Source: Bugula neritina (lineage: Eukaryota > Bryozoa > Gymnolaemata > Cheilostomatida > Bugulidae). Taken from it: a stretch of DNA of 36,840 nt. The notes beneath the pieces were generated by a model. That model was not told where the DNA came from, made no database searches, and saw only the letters and a list, made by a program, of their open reading frames with translations. Location: positions 1 through 36,840 of the forward strand of contig CAXIUT010000135.1 of NCBI GenBank assembly GCA_964035545.1, given 5' to 3'. Every line of letters starts with the position of its first letter. Position 1 is the first letter of the stretch. A program made the position numbers and the translations under genes. Of this stretch, positions 22,486 to 34,175 are shown one piece after another.

Positions 22486-23632
22486 TTCAAACCCACTCAA
22501 AAGGAGTATAAACTACTCAAAAATACCTAAAATAGGGAGATATTTATCAGGATAAGATAGTACCTTCATAAGGTTTTACCTAGGCCAAAAAGGATGATTA
22601 GTTCAATAAATACAATTTTATTTAGACTAGAAAACCTTAAAAGTGATTGTTTCTTTATTTTAGATAGTCAACTCCTTTAGAGATGGGAACTAACAACAAG
22701 GAATGGACTTTTGAAGAGTAAAATACTCTTTTGTGCTTGCACAATAAAAAAGGTAATAAATGGGCCGAAATAGCCCGTTAGCTCAATAAGTACTTTTTAG
22801 TTAATTTTAGAAATGACAACACAGTCAAAAACCACTATCATTCCCGACTAAGAAGAGCCCTAAGGAAAATAAACACTATTGTTTCCTCCTATCTCAAAGG
22901 ATAATTCAAAGAGATGAGAAAATCTATCATCTCTTCAATTGTGCAGTCAGCTGAATAGCTTTATAGCTAAAAAGCTGATGGTGACATAGTGAGAGCTAGA
23001 GTAGCTTATGGTACATTGTTATTTATATAGACTTGAAGAACAGAATGCTAGACTTATGTAATGTTGATTAGTAACATATTGAAGAGAACTAAATAAAATA
23101 AATACGAAATTTAGTCAGCTAGATTTAAGATTTTAAAAATAATGTTAAAGTAGGAGAGAAAAAGGTCAAAAACAGTCCATCAAAAGGAAATAAATACAAA
23201 GGAAAGTAAATTCTAGGACTCTTGAATTAAAACTAAAAAGGAAAATTTCTATAAAGTTCCTCTAACTCTAAAAGAAATCAAACTATTATAGAGGATTTAA
23301 TGCCTAAAACCCTTTAAAAAGTTGAAAAAAAGAGATAAAATACTCAAGTTTAAGGTATGAACGTGACGATGGTGAACAATTTTCAGCCGATCGTTTACTT
23401 GAATCAGGGAATATTTCCATATCAAGCAATGTACTGGCAGATATATCCTGAACAAGATAACTTGATATATTCAGGCAGAGAGTCTTCCTTCACCTTCTGC
23501 CAGCCTCAACAAATGAACCAATTCGATGTAGTTAGCAACTATCAGAAAGTTGAGAAATGTCCGACTGTAGATCAAATAGGAGACTAGATGATCGAATCGG
23601 AAGGACATTAAATGAAGTAATCACTTTTGTGA
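22482..23632 (+). CDS. MYB/SANT-domain protein, 362 aa
   Basis: Four exons (22482-22642, 22664-22789, 22811-23010, 23031-23632) total 363 codons after removing introns of 21, 21 and 20 nt. One MYB/SANT repeat covers about residues 64-112: EWTFEEENTLLCLHNKKGNK, WAEIARELNKNDNTVKNHY, HSRLRRALRKI. Trp68 and Trp87 are present, and the third aromatic position is Tyr105. The VKNH recognition helix is typical of DNA-binding MYBs. The second intron falls inside the domain and its removal is needed to join ARELNK to NDNTVKNH. The C-terminal 200 residues are charged, then Gln/Asn/aromatic-rich, as in activation regions. Likely a transcription factor or chromatin protein. The first ATG may be replaced by a downstream Met (residue 61). 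Confidence 0.82.
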
Positions 23633-23687
23633 TATTTAATTCCTTTATTTGTTATATATTTTAAAAATTAGAAAAAATATTTAGAAT

Positions 23688-24862
23688 ATGAATTAAAAAA
23701 CACAAATAGAAAATTACCTAGATCAAAGAGTTAATCCTCTTCTCTAATAACTACTCACGCAAGTCATCAAAAATAGACCCAAAAATGTTGTAAATAGTTC
23801 TTCATTTAGATCAGCTACTGCAAAGGATGGTTCTAAAAAAAATCATAAAATCTACAACTCTTTCCAGACCTTTCTGATAGCGATTCAGATGAAGACTAGC
23901 ATCGAAAAAATTGGCTTTAGTAGAGAAAGAAAAATCCTAAATGGTATGATCGAAGAAAAGGTATATGCGGCTAAGTCTATGGCAGTCATCATCTTTGGTA
24001 AGATTATTAAGTCCCAACCATTCAAAGAAAATCAACAGTCAATAGTAGAATCTTTTTCAGGTTGAAATCATTGTTTCTTTTTAAAAGTTTTGATGATGCA
24101 GACATCAATCGAGTCATATCAGGTATGACTGAAGTAGTATGTGAGAGTGGGACTTGTATAGTAAAATAGGGTCAAAATGAAGGAGACATGTTCGTAGTTG
24201 ATAGTGGATAGCTAGAAATCATTAAAGGTCTTGGAGCAGAAGAAATAAATATCAAAATAATCAATGAAGGATAGTTATTTGGCTAGATGTCTATGCTATA
24301 TAATACTCCTAGATGGGCTTCAGTGAGAGCAAGGACTCACTGTGTTTTGTTCAAGTTAGATCGAAAGAGCTATCATAGTTTGGTGAACTAAAGGAATTTA
24401 AGAAAGAGAAAAGTATTTCAGGTTTCGTTGCAAAAGATATAAGTTTTGAAGGAACTATAAGTATAGGAGAGATTTAAGCTATAAGATCTGATAAAAGAGA
24501 TTCCTATTCATTTAAACCAATATATAATAAGATAGGGTAAAGCCAACAAGATGTTTTACGTTGTCTAATCTGGTAAATACATATCTTTGAAGAAATAGAA
24601 GAACGGACACGATAAGATAATGAAGTAATTTAAAGAAGGAGATGTTTTTGGCTAGTGTTGTCTCTATTCTAAACAATTAGCCTGCGAAAGCATTATGTCT
24701 CTGGTATATATTTGATTAAAATAGACAAATGGCAAGTTATACGGTATAGAGAGAGACGGGGTTGAAAGAGTACTGGGTTCAATAACAAAAATACTAAAAA
24801 GGTCTATCAATATATACTAAAAATACAAAAATATAAATGTGCCTGAATATTTGAATCAGTGA
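23688..24862 (+). CDS. cAMP-dependent protein kinase regulatory subunit, 377 aa
   Basis: Exons 23688-23789, 23810-24703 and 24725-24862 (introns 20 and 21 nt) give 378 codons. Order: N-terminal dimerisation/docking helices (VNPLLEELLTQVIKNRPKNV then ISYCKGWFEKK), acidic linker (SDSDSDEDE), pseudosubstrate DRRKGICGEVYG at about 81-92, then two cyclic-nucleotide-binding domains. Domain A has EGDMFVVDSGELEI and a complete phosphate-binding cassette, GELFGEMSMLYNTPRWASV, with Glu193 and Arg202. Domain B has IIREGKANKMFYVVESG and FGE (314-316), but no Arg follows in FGECCLYSKQLACES. Glu of both FGE motifs is encoded by TAG (24284-24286, 24653-24655). Controls PKA catalytic subunits. Site B may not bind cAMP normally. 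Confidence 0.93.
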
Positions 24863-24879
24863 TTAGATAAATATATCGA

Positions 24880-25623
24880 TCATTATTTCTCTTTAATATC
24901 TTATCCATTTTAAGCTTATTTATTTTATTTATGTTCTTAAAGTAGTCCAGAAACATCTTTTATTTCACTTCTATTTCTTTTACTCTATGATATCTATGAT
25001 TTAGATTAAACCTATGATATCCTCTATGTCTCCACCACAGCCTAAAGCTCATTCTAAACTTCCTATATCTCTTTCTTACTTATCTATTCTGCATCGATAA
25101 CGTCTATCTTTGGAAACCTCAACTCCTCTTCTTAGATGTTTTTTATTTTAATAGTAGATATCTACTATCCCTGAATCGACTCTTCTTCAATCAACTACTG
25201 TGCGACATCTATAATTTACTAACTCTCCTCCTTTTACACTAATATATCATGAACCTACTCCTACTTTTTACCATCTTTGATGACTACTCTACTTTTTTAT
25301 TTTTTTCTGAATGATCTTTTAGTTTACTATATTTTGAATATGTTTTTTCTTTTTCTCATCAACAAGTATATATGCAATGATAATTCTTCATCTTTATCGT
25401 CTACTCTACTTATCTAAAATGTAGGATAAATGCCAGTAGGTTTATTTTGTTTAGGCAATTGCTTTCTTTGATATTTTATATTTTTTTATCTTATCTTCTT
25501 CTATATCTATAATATTATCGGCTGTGAGATCTAGCAGAAGTTGGGAGGCTTTGCTTTACTACAATCTCGAATCAATTCCTGTAAATTTTTATTCACCACT
25601 TACTTCGATTAAGTGTAATTCAT
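24880..25623 (-). CDS. Highly acidic hypothetical protein, 247 aa
   Basis: Single frame from ATG 25623 to TGA at 24880-24882. First 100 residues mixed and basic (RKRKNIFKIEETKRSFRKKE), the rest extremely Glu-rich with repeated EEE/EIE patterns (IIDVAQELIEEESIQGEE). Helical or disordered, with no domain recognised. Its stop is 17 bp from the stop of the convergent PKA-R gene. The ATG lies inside the first copy of a 30-bp direct repeat. Confidence 0.65.
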
Positions 25624-25685
25624 ACCAAATAATATCTATTAAAATGGTTTAAATATTAAGTGTAATTCATACCAAATAATATCTA
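25609..25685. repeat. 30-bp direct repeat at a divergent promoter
   Basis: The 30-mer beginning ttaagtgtaattcatacc occurs at 25609-25638 and again at 25656-25685, offset 47 bp. The first copy contains the start codon of the minus-strand acidic gene. The stretch 25624-25910 is otherwise non-coding and T-rich, and is the likely shared promoter region of two divergent genes. Confidence 0.7.
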
Positions 25686-25910
25686 ATAATATGATATAAA
25701 TTATAAATGATCATCTAAATTATTTTTTAATAATTCTGAATCCATCTCCTTTCCTAATCAATAAACTTCTGCCCTGACTTCTTTTCCTATTTATCTCATT
25801 TGTCTTTATCTTCTACTTCTATTTACCCAATAAATACGACATATCTACTCTTTGACCTAAAGTTATATCCCAATTATCTATCTTGTTTGCTGTCTATTTT
25901 TATATTAATA

Positions 25911-28900
25911 ATGGAATAATTGTTTTAGTTTTTTTTGATTTTTTGTTATTATTTGATAATGAAAATTAGTTTTATTGATATTTAGGCTAGTACTACTATT
26001 TTCGATTTGATCTTTTGTTTCTTCTTTTAAATTATGGGGTGTTTTATCCATAAAAATTCTAATCGAATTATCTATCTCTCATTAATGACATTCTTGACTC
26101 TTTTAGTCCACTATTTTAATTCTGATAATTACTAACATCCCTTACGTTTTTAATATCTTTATTTTAACTATTTAAATGAAAGAAGTCTTTAGGAAACTTT
26201 TTAGATGCAGTCGACGATGATATTCTTTTCCTTCTATTTTGCACAAAAGACGGATGCTATGATGATATTGATTGTTTTCTTATTGACTACTTACACAATG
26301 ATGATGGTTTAATGGGTCTATGATATATTCTTTGATTTTTATGAATTTTGATATTTCTATTCTAAGGCACTACTCTGCCATCTTATATAGCGCTAGAATT
26401 AAACTATCGTTATTTATTGGATCTCTTTCGCATGAGTATAATAGGCACCTACTCATTCATGATTCTTCAGTTAGTATTATTAACTTCGAATATAACTATA
26501 ATATTAGCATAAAACATAAAAACAATCAGTTGATGTTGTTGGCCAAATGGTCAATAGAATGCTGATCGATTTAGTTAGATCTAATAAATTTATGACAATT
26601 TAGACAAAGAAATTAGTTATTTCTATCTTTAGGCATATTGATGTCCTATTTGACTTTGTATTTTATCTGATTTCGAGATGGCTGCTATCCGAATCGACTA
26701 TAACTACCCGACTGATTCCGAGGGATCTAGTATATAATAGACTTCTAAATCTATTGGTTAGGTAGTTTGTAAATATTTTGATTAGAATTCATAATTATTA
26801 TTATAATAACTATTATAAAACAACTAATAAAATAACAACCAGAATCAAATCATAAATTCTATAGCTTCTTTTTTGCACTAGCTATTTTACTAATACTAAC
26901 TGGTCCCATCGCACGAATACAATTGGCTTCTTTAGATTTATCTTTCAACACGAACTAGTTGTTATCTCCCATAACGTTCTAGTACATACTGATATACTCT
27001 TCATGGATGAGTAGGATAGTAGGGTGCACTTATTTGTTTCTGATTTGATCGTGAAGTAGGGGGATGGCGATGGGGTAGTTTTTGAACAGCTAGAAGTATA
27101 GATGGTTTTTAATTGATTTAGTGTAGATGTTGTCTGCTCTGATATCGAAATGCATATAGATGGAGTTGATCTACTAAAAGATAAAAGATATGTTCGATTA
27201 AATCTGGTTTTTAAAATCATTTACACTGATAGTCTTGCCCACACATTTGAAAATCAACTGAACCAGCTTTATCGACCTTTGCAACTCTATGTGCTGTCTA
27301 GCCATCAAAAACAATATCTAGAGCATGTGTCTAGTTTAAGATGTATTGATAAGACTAAGTATATCTCTATTGACAACTTTTATCAACTCGTCAGATTTAT
27401 ATCCATTGGGGGGTGATTAATCCAAATCAACCAGCAAATAAAACAACATCCTTGTGAATTATCTTAAATGTTTTTTTTTACTACTATACGACTACCCCAC
27501 TATCTTCTGAATGTACTTCATGTATTAAAAGAAATTGATAAATGCTATTTCACCCTTATAGAATGGACCTATTATACTATACAATATCTTCACGTGTTTC
27601 TCTATTTGACCAGTTATGTCGCTATTGGTACTAATCTATAACAACTTCTTATGCAAGTGCTATGAATTTTGAGAAAATATATCGATATTTGCCCTTATCT
27701 ATGCCCGTCTATCGGAATAGTATTCTATGGTCCTCCCAGCTCAGTCAATAAACCTCTTTGCTGCTCTGTCGGGTTGGTTATCTTTTGGTTTAGTCTGAAT
27801 CCTGAAGCAGTCAGATGCTGTGACTGGCACTTGTTTTGTAGGTATTTCATAAAGGACTAATTTTTATGAATTGGAGTTATTCTAGCTAGTTGGACCAAAT
27901 TCTATGATAGCTTTTATTAATAACAGCTCATAAAAATATTTAATATCTCGTTCACAGTTCTTGATTGGCTGGGTTGTTCATCAAAAAATTAATAAAGAAT
28001 TGCAAAGTATCATTTTGTATATTGTGATTGATATTAAATATTTTTTAAGTAGCTAGCATATCTACCTGACATATTACCCCTTAAACCTTTCTATAATATT
28101 GACAAAACCCCTCATAAGCAAAATAACATCAATTTCAGTGATAAGATAGTTAACGACTACAACCATCCTGGATGTGAATTTAAGTAACTAAGCAACGACC
28201 TATCTAGTATCAATAATGGATCTCCAGTATAAGAATTTAAAGAGTATATCAGAATACTAAGATATAATGTTGTATTATAATGCATTTAGATCTTTTAGAT
28301 TTAGTTATGATAAATAAAAGATATTACATATGGACGACAAAGGTTCTCCTAAATTATTCATCATATTTGCCAGTTTTAATATATGATTTGATGTTATCTC
28401 ATACTACCAGTGCTATTCCTACCAATATTTTATCCTCTCCTCTTTTACCCGGTAGTTTTGAGATGATTGATTATGATTGCTCTTATTCAGACATAAGTTG
28501 TATCTAGAAAGGTAGTTGTTGAAGGACTAGTAGTTAGTTACTTTTAATTTTGATATCTATTTTTATAATACCTATTCCCCTGATATCTATACGATTTGGA
28601 TAAACAACGAATCAAGATTTTGTTTCAACTTGATATCCAGAGTAGTAGTACAGAGTATATGCAGGAAAGGGTTGATAAAAGTTTTCAAATCGGCATACTT
28701 TATAAAACACTCATTGTTCTATGTGATAAATTAGACCAAGATCTATCGGTTCAACTCATTCAGGAGTTAACTTTGCATATAGGCGAACATAAAAGATGGA
28801 GAATTATACACCATTTACTTAAATAATATTCTCACATCTCGATTATTCTTATAAAGATTCCCATATATTATAGACACTACCGTCTTCATCGTCTTCTGCT

Positions 28901-29643
28901 TTACAGTTATCCCCTTGTTTATCATCTCCATCAACAACCTGCAATACAAAGATACTATCTCTTGATTAGATTAGGAAAGGCGACATTTAACGATATTGAA
29001 AAACTTAGATATGTACTCCTCATTCCAACCATTAGAAGGAACCAACTACACCTCACTCGATATCCTAGCTATATTCTACCAAATCAATATCGCATGCTAA
29101 GCAGCCTCCTTCCTCACTGAATCAACTGGACTCGACATCTTGGTTATCAGTGAGTTTTGCAGCTAGATAGCAAAAGTTTTAAGAGAATGTCTGTTTGGAA
29201 CCTACCCGTGATGGCTATGCTGACTACTACTCATAGCATTATGATTGATTTTGATATACTAATCTGCCTAAGGAGTAAACCGATTATTTTGCATAAACTA
29301 TTGCAACAGCCCTTTAGATCTTTTCCAATCATGTTTATAAATAAACTATACCAGCTATAGATCTCCAGCAGTCAAACTCACATACTTCTTTGAGATATTG
29401 ATGATGTGTTTAAGGATAGTAGGGGAATACTATTTGACAGAATTTGATTTAATTCTGGATATAAATTGTTTTATATCTTTTGATAGATATTTATTAGCTA
29501 TGTTTTGATAGGCTGTAGTACGGACTGCCTCACTAGATGATGAAAGGTCATCAAGGTATGATAAATTTAATGTCCTTGCCACCTTGTTGTCAATATTTGA
29601 ATTTATTGAGGACGCATCGTCTTTTGTTAGTGGTTTTGGTTGA
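25911..29643 (+). CDS. Large unrecognised protein gene with many tiny introns, structure only partly resolved
   Basis: Plus-strand coding blocks cover this region, but no single frame stays open. Starting from ATG 25911 the first block (to 26351) is hydrophobic with membrane-like segments. Plausible introns of 17-26 nt that join protein-like blocks are 27105-27126, 27207-27232, 27413-27434, 27657-27673, 27788-27810, 28024-28049, 28304-28320, 28515-28537 and 28642-28664. Joined blocks read naturally, for example SEIAKVLRECLFGTYP and RERVDKSFQIGILYKTL. A one-base shift at the T9 run near 27473 is also needed. Around 26340-26530, 28860-29000 and 29160-29590 I could not choose the path. Total would be over 1,000 aa, mostly helical, Leu/Ile-rich, perhaps an alpha-solenoid. 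It could also be two genes. The end near 29640 would overlap the TOG gene's 3' end. Confidence 0.4.
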
Positions 29644-31356
29644 TGATTATTTATATTTACATACTTTTTGACTGTTTTATCTCATTGTCTCTTCTTATTT
29701 TATTGATTTTTTTGAAGGATCAACATAAAATTTAGTAGTCTATTATATTTCCATCATAACCTATTGCTGAATTGGTTTTGCTAGCTATAAAGTTTGCATC
29801 TTTTTAGCATCAAGCATCTTTACTTTTTATCCTAAAAATTTCATACCATGAGTACACTTCAACTGACAAAGTATCTACAAAGCTTGAGTTCTCACTTTAG
29901 CATTACCATCTTAAGTCAATCTAATTATTTTTTAGACAAATGAACGCAAAAAAGCAATAGTTTTACTATCTTTTTTTGAGATGAATATGTTAATAAATTT
30001 AAGGACCTATTCTTTCATTTGTGGAGATTTATCATTTAAACCTTACCTCATGACCTCGTTAAAATCTTATACTTTCAATGAATTCAATAAGCTTTTAAGA
30101 GTATTTTGAGTTAATTCTACAGTAGCTGGTTTGGTATCTTTGAGTCTTATGAAGACCTAATTAAGTATATTTTTGGCCATATGGGTAAAATCTTTTTTAA
30201 GTCCTTTAGCCAGTTGTTGAGTAATAAGAAATCCGCAATGAAAAAGATTTATATTGTTATCTGATAACAACTTCTTTATCAAAAATATAAAATGACTGCT
30301 CTACCTAGGAGCAAGTATATTATTCACCTTTATCTTCTTTATAAATTGCTATAACTATGACTTCTTCTCTTTCCATTTCTATATCTTCAATAATTGGTCC
30401 ACCCATTGAGAATCATATAAACTCAATACATCTACAGGCTCTTTATTCTCTGTCTCTTATTATTACTCAACATAAAAAACAGGCTTATTATCCAATTTGG
30501 ATCTATCTTTCTTTATCCCCCTCTTGATCTCCATCGGCTATCTCTTATACTATCTACTAAATTTAACTATCTAATCCTTCACTTAAGCATGAACTTTGAA
30601 ATCCTTCAAACAGTTGTCTCCCATCCATCTGAAAAGCTATTTAAATAGGTGAATTGTCTCTAGTTTAGCTAATGGCTTAGCTGGAGCTGATAGCAATTAT
30701 AAATGTTTATAGAATAACTCTAAAGATTTCATTCTTTTAATACCATAGTTGTTCAATAATGTACTTATCAAAAGAAGTGAAGTGGAAATTATCTATATAT
30801 CATGAATAATACCTTTCTGTTTTTATGAATCAAGTAATTATTCAGCTAGTTAAGAAGTAAATCTTAGTAGTTATTATCCATGTACCAAAATATTATTTCC
30901 TATGACTTGTTTTTGATCTCCTACTTTTCAATACATAGACATTTCTATATCAAAACCTTTATCATCGCCTTAGCATCAGTTTTCAACATATTTCCATCGT
31001 TAATGTAAAGTATTATGATATTTAAACCTTTCTCTTGGATTACCTTTTCTTTAGAAGATAAAAAATCAGTAGCCTGATTCTAGTATGGCTAAAATTCGTT
31101 AGGATCTTTCTTAACCAATGAATATAGCTACTAAAGAGCTTAATTTTTGATTTTGAATATGTTTTTTTTGAGTCTTTCACCTAGAGGTCTTGGAGCAGGA
31201 GGCTGATATTCAATGATCATGTTGGGATCTTAGTCTGAGTAAGGAAAAAGTACTTTATGCGTATTCAGGAATTTAAAATTTACTTTTGTTGCCAATAGGT
31301 TTGTCTTCAAGAGGGTCGGGAAAGTCCATGCCGCCTTAATTTGGCTCACTTATCAT
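29590..31356 (-). CDS. XMAP215/Dis1-family TOG-domain protein, 575 aa
   Basis: Exons 31356-31254, 31234-30813 and 30792-29590 (introns 19 and 20 nt) give 576 codons. TOG domain 1 follows PPAPRPLGERLKKNIFKIKN and EALEELYSLVKKDPNEF, with the helix pairs SSKEKVIQEKGLNIIILYIN and HKNRKIISTSLLLISTLLNN (the second intron interrupts the latter) and LFRWMGDNCL. TOG 2 starts at DSQWVDQLLKIEKWKEKKSE and continues LITQQLAKGLKKDF, TKPATVELTQNTL and DKSPQMKEEVLKFINIFI. The HEAT-helix order and spacing match XMAP215/CKAP5/Stu2. These proteins bind tubulin and speed microtubule growth. Only two TOG domains plus a short basic tail are present, as in yeast Stu2 but without its coiled coil. Start ATG 31356; an internal Met (about residue 10) is an alternative. 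Confidence 0.87.
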
Positions 31357-31530
31357 AGTAATTCAAATTATATAAAATGAACTCAAACTCAATTCAGTTC
31401 ATTTGATTCAATATTGAACATAAGTAAACTCTAAAGTCAATTAACGCTTTATATTCATCAAATGATGTATGTTGATGTTGTGAAAGAGGTTTATAGATTT
31501 GAGTTTATAAGGGTTTATAATTGCAATTTA

Positions 31531-32126
31531 ATGAAAAAGGACTATTAGGACGATATTGTCGAATAAAAAGTTGAGAAGTAGGAATACTATACAGTTTAAA
31601 GTATATTAGACATGAAGGAGCAGAATGGTCAAAAATACTATCTGGTAAAATGGTTAAACTGGGACATAAAAACATGCACTTGGTAAAAATAAGATAGAGT
31701 AAAGCATCTAAAATGTCTTCTTAAAGAGTATGCCTAGTCAAAGAAGTGGGATAGGTAGAATAATTTAGGTCTTAAGAAAATATAAAAAATAGAACCTGGA
31801 ATGAGTCCCTACGAAGCAACTTCATATTACGGACATGTACTTTATGGAGATGAACCCTTAAGAATCGTTTCTGTGCAAGTCTTTTAAAAAAAAATCAAAA
31901 AGAAGTTCATTTCGAAGTTGAATGGTAAGCAAGAGAAAATAATTTTAAACCTACAAATTCATTGATAGAGTCAACCATTCTCTTGGAACATTCACCCAAA
32001 TTTATGATCGACTTCTATCAAAGCAAAACTCATCTGATAGCTCCTGAAGCTTAACCAGCTTAACTAGCTTAACCAGTTTAACCAGCTTAACCAGTCTAAC
32101 TAGTTTAACCAAAGATTTAATAATGA
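31531..32126 (+). CDS. HP1-like chromodomain/chromoshadow protein, about 198 aa, one-base break
   Basis: Chromatin protein. Chromodomain at about residues 18-75 (EEYYTVESILDMKEQNGQKY, YLVKWLNWDIKTCTWEKED), with the aromatic cage positions Tyr, Trp and Trp. Glu of TVE and TWE are TAA (31597-31599, 31684-31686). A second, chromoshadow-like domain follows (KEVHFEVEWEARENN, FKPTNSLIESTILLEHSPKF, MIDFYQSKTHL). The two halves are in different frames; one extra A in the A9 run at 31886-31894 joins them and gives exactly 199 codons. The C-terminus is a 9-bp repeat (32055-32110) encoding (A/V)E(P/L) triplets. Likely binds methylated histone H3 in heterochromatin, inferred from the domain pair. Confidence 0.85.
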
Positions 32127-32213
32127 TCGAGTTTTACTATTTATTTGATTTAGTTAATTTAAAAAGGAAATTTATTCTATCAATACTTTATTATCCTAAT
32201 TTTAACAAAACGC

Positions 32214-32726
32214 ATGAAGAAGAAATCATGCAATTGCCAAGAATTATCATTCTAAGTATCTCCATTTGGAACACCAACTGAACGCAAGAGTTATAGTAGA
32301 AATCTTAGCAGAATATTAAATAATTAGACTCGATTTTCATCTACCAGCAATCTTAGAGATAGTTTAAAGATGACAAATTTAAGTTCTTGGGGATAGCAGC
32401 GATTTCAAGAAGGAAATAATAAAAAAGATGATTTGTTGAGAGTATTAAAAGGAAAGAATCATTTTTTATCTTACAGTTAAAATTGTAGAAAGACTGTCTA
32501 AGGAAGAAATTATAAATAAAATTTAAGAAAAACTTATAGAAAATCTACTTAAGTTAGTCCTTTAAGTATGAGTTTAAAAACTGTTAATAGAAATAATAGT
32601 TCACTCTTAAAGAAGTCAAAAAGAAGCTCTAATAGATAAAAAGAAAGGAACTAAAATTAATTTTTTTTGACTAAAAATTTAAGAATATAAAAATGGCTAA
32701 ATCCTTCCAATATAAGAATACTTTGA
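32214..32726 (+). CDS. Hypothetical basic Ser-rich protein, about 170 aa
   Basis: Frame from ATG 32214 to TGA 32724-32726. Ser/Arg/Asn-rich and basic (SFEVSPFGTPTERKSYSRN, KKSKRSSNREKERN), probably disordered with many possible phosphorylation sites. The final 25 codons follow a T8 run and may be read-through if that run is miscalled, in which case it would end near 32669. No family recognised. Confidence 0.6.
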
Positions 32727-32780
32727 TTTGTTTTTATTATTGAATAAAAGTATTTAAAATAAAAACTAGTGATACATAAA

Positions 32781-34175
32781 TCAAACTACAGTGAAATCTC
32801 TTTAGGGAAAGATTTTGGGTGCAAACAAAGTCCACAAATAAATCAGAGTAGCAAACCATGAGATGACAACTCTAACCCAAAAACCAAAATCATTCGATTT
32901 TAGATCTCCAGTTGTAATACTAGATGATGTCCAATTAGTAAGCAACATTCCAATATAAATTGATGCTATACACATGTAAAAATGCCATTTCACCCAATCA
33001 CATGTCTAAGTGTATTGTTGAAGTGCTCCAGCATCAGATTCAGGATCCTAGATCTTCTATGGTTATGGCTGTTGAACTTATGGCTTTTTTTGTTATTACT
33101 TTTGTAGCTATTTTTAAGTTGTTGGAGCTACTCCCATAGCTTGGTTTAAATTGCCTGTCTAGGAGTATTTTACTTGGCCTGATCCTCCCATAATGCTGCC
33201 ATACATCGTCAAAAAAAAGAATAAAGTTGATACTATGATATCAAAAGCTAGTGAAGCAGTAGTCATTCTTTTTGTACCTAAATATCATCAATTTTACAAT
33301 TATTTCCTCCAAAAGAATACTGACTAATAAAAGCCAAATACGATATATACATTGAGACTAAAGCAGTAGTTACAAGACTATTCTGATGATTAAAATTTAA
33401 ACATTGAACGATAGGAAGCACTACCAGAATGATTGTTGTTATTATATTGACCCAGAGAGATGAACCGCAATTCTCTGACTCATTCTCTGACTCAGAAAAA
33501 TAGATGTAGCCGAATACATTGAATAAAATAGCAATAGTCTAAAAGATAACAGCCAAAATAACAAGAGTAACTCCGCAACATGTCTATCCCTAGTCATAAC
33601 GAGCTTTTAGTTTTATACCTGCTAGATAAAAGAGATCTATCAGAATGATGGTCTGTATAGATGTATTTGTACTTGAATCAACATGAAAGCAATAGATATG
33701 ATTTTACTGGCATCTGCATAGGCATCAAAACTGTCATTATGAGCAAAAAGTAAGCCAATAAATAGGCCAAGAACAAAGAGATATTTAAGACAGAAAAAAC
33801 CTTCATTAATACACAAGGATGGCCTACATCTACAAAGCATGAAAAGAAGCATAATTCCAAATAAAGCCAAAAAGCTAAGACTGATTCTATAGACAGCTGA
33901 AGGACCAATACAATCAAGTTGCCTAAATATACGAACAAGTACTCACCGCCTGATGAATCTGGACAAGGTATCCATTTGAAGTGTTCTTTGAAGGCATCCC
34001 ATTTATTAAGATAGAAGAAGATGGCAATGGCTGGAACTGTGAAAATCACTACAACAAAAAGATAACAAATTTTAGTAAATTTTTATCTTCCAACACCTCT
34101 ACGAATAGAGTCACAAGTCTCTTAGCAGCAGCAACCAACACAGCAACCTGCTCCACCACACAAGCAACCACACAT
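32781..34175 (-). CDS. Serine incorporator (Serinc/TDE1) family membrane protein, 444 aa
   Basis: Four exons (34175-33943, 33922-33673, 33652-33298, 33277-32781) and three 20-nt introns give 445 codons. Serinc hallmarks: Cys-rich N-terminus (CGCLCGGAGCCVGCCC), CPDSSGGEQLDCIGPSAVYR, then about ten membrane segments (LSFLALFGIMLLFML, YLFVLGLFIGLLF, IISIAFMLIQTIILIDLFYL), NNC, a long Glu/Pro/Gln-rich loop before CDWVKWHFYMCIASIYIGML, and the final VISWFATLIYLWTLFAPKIF. Each intron splits a conserved motif and its removal restores it. Serincs are multipass plasma/endomembrane proteins implicated in phospholipid handling. Length is normal for the family. In-frame TAA/TAG are concentrated in the acidic loop. 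Confidence 0.93.

Noticed and set aside
27114-28036. TGA recoded as a sense codon inside the large gene
   Set aside because: TGA is a clean terminator in all well-defined genes, and short introns enclosing the TGAs explain most of these cases.
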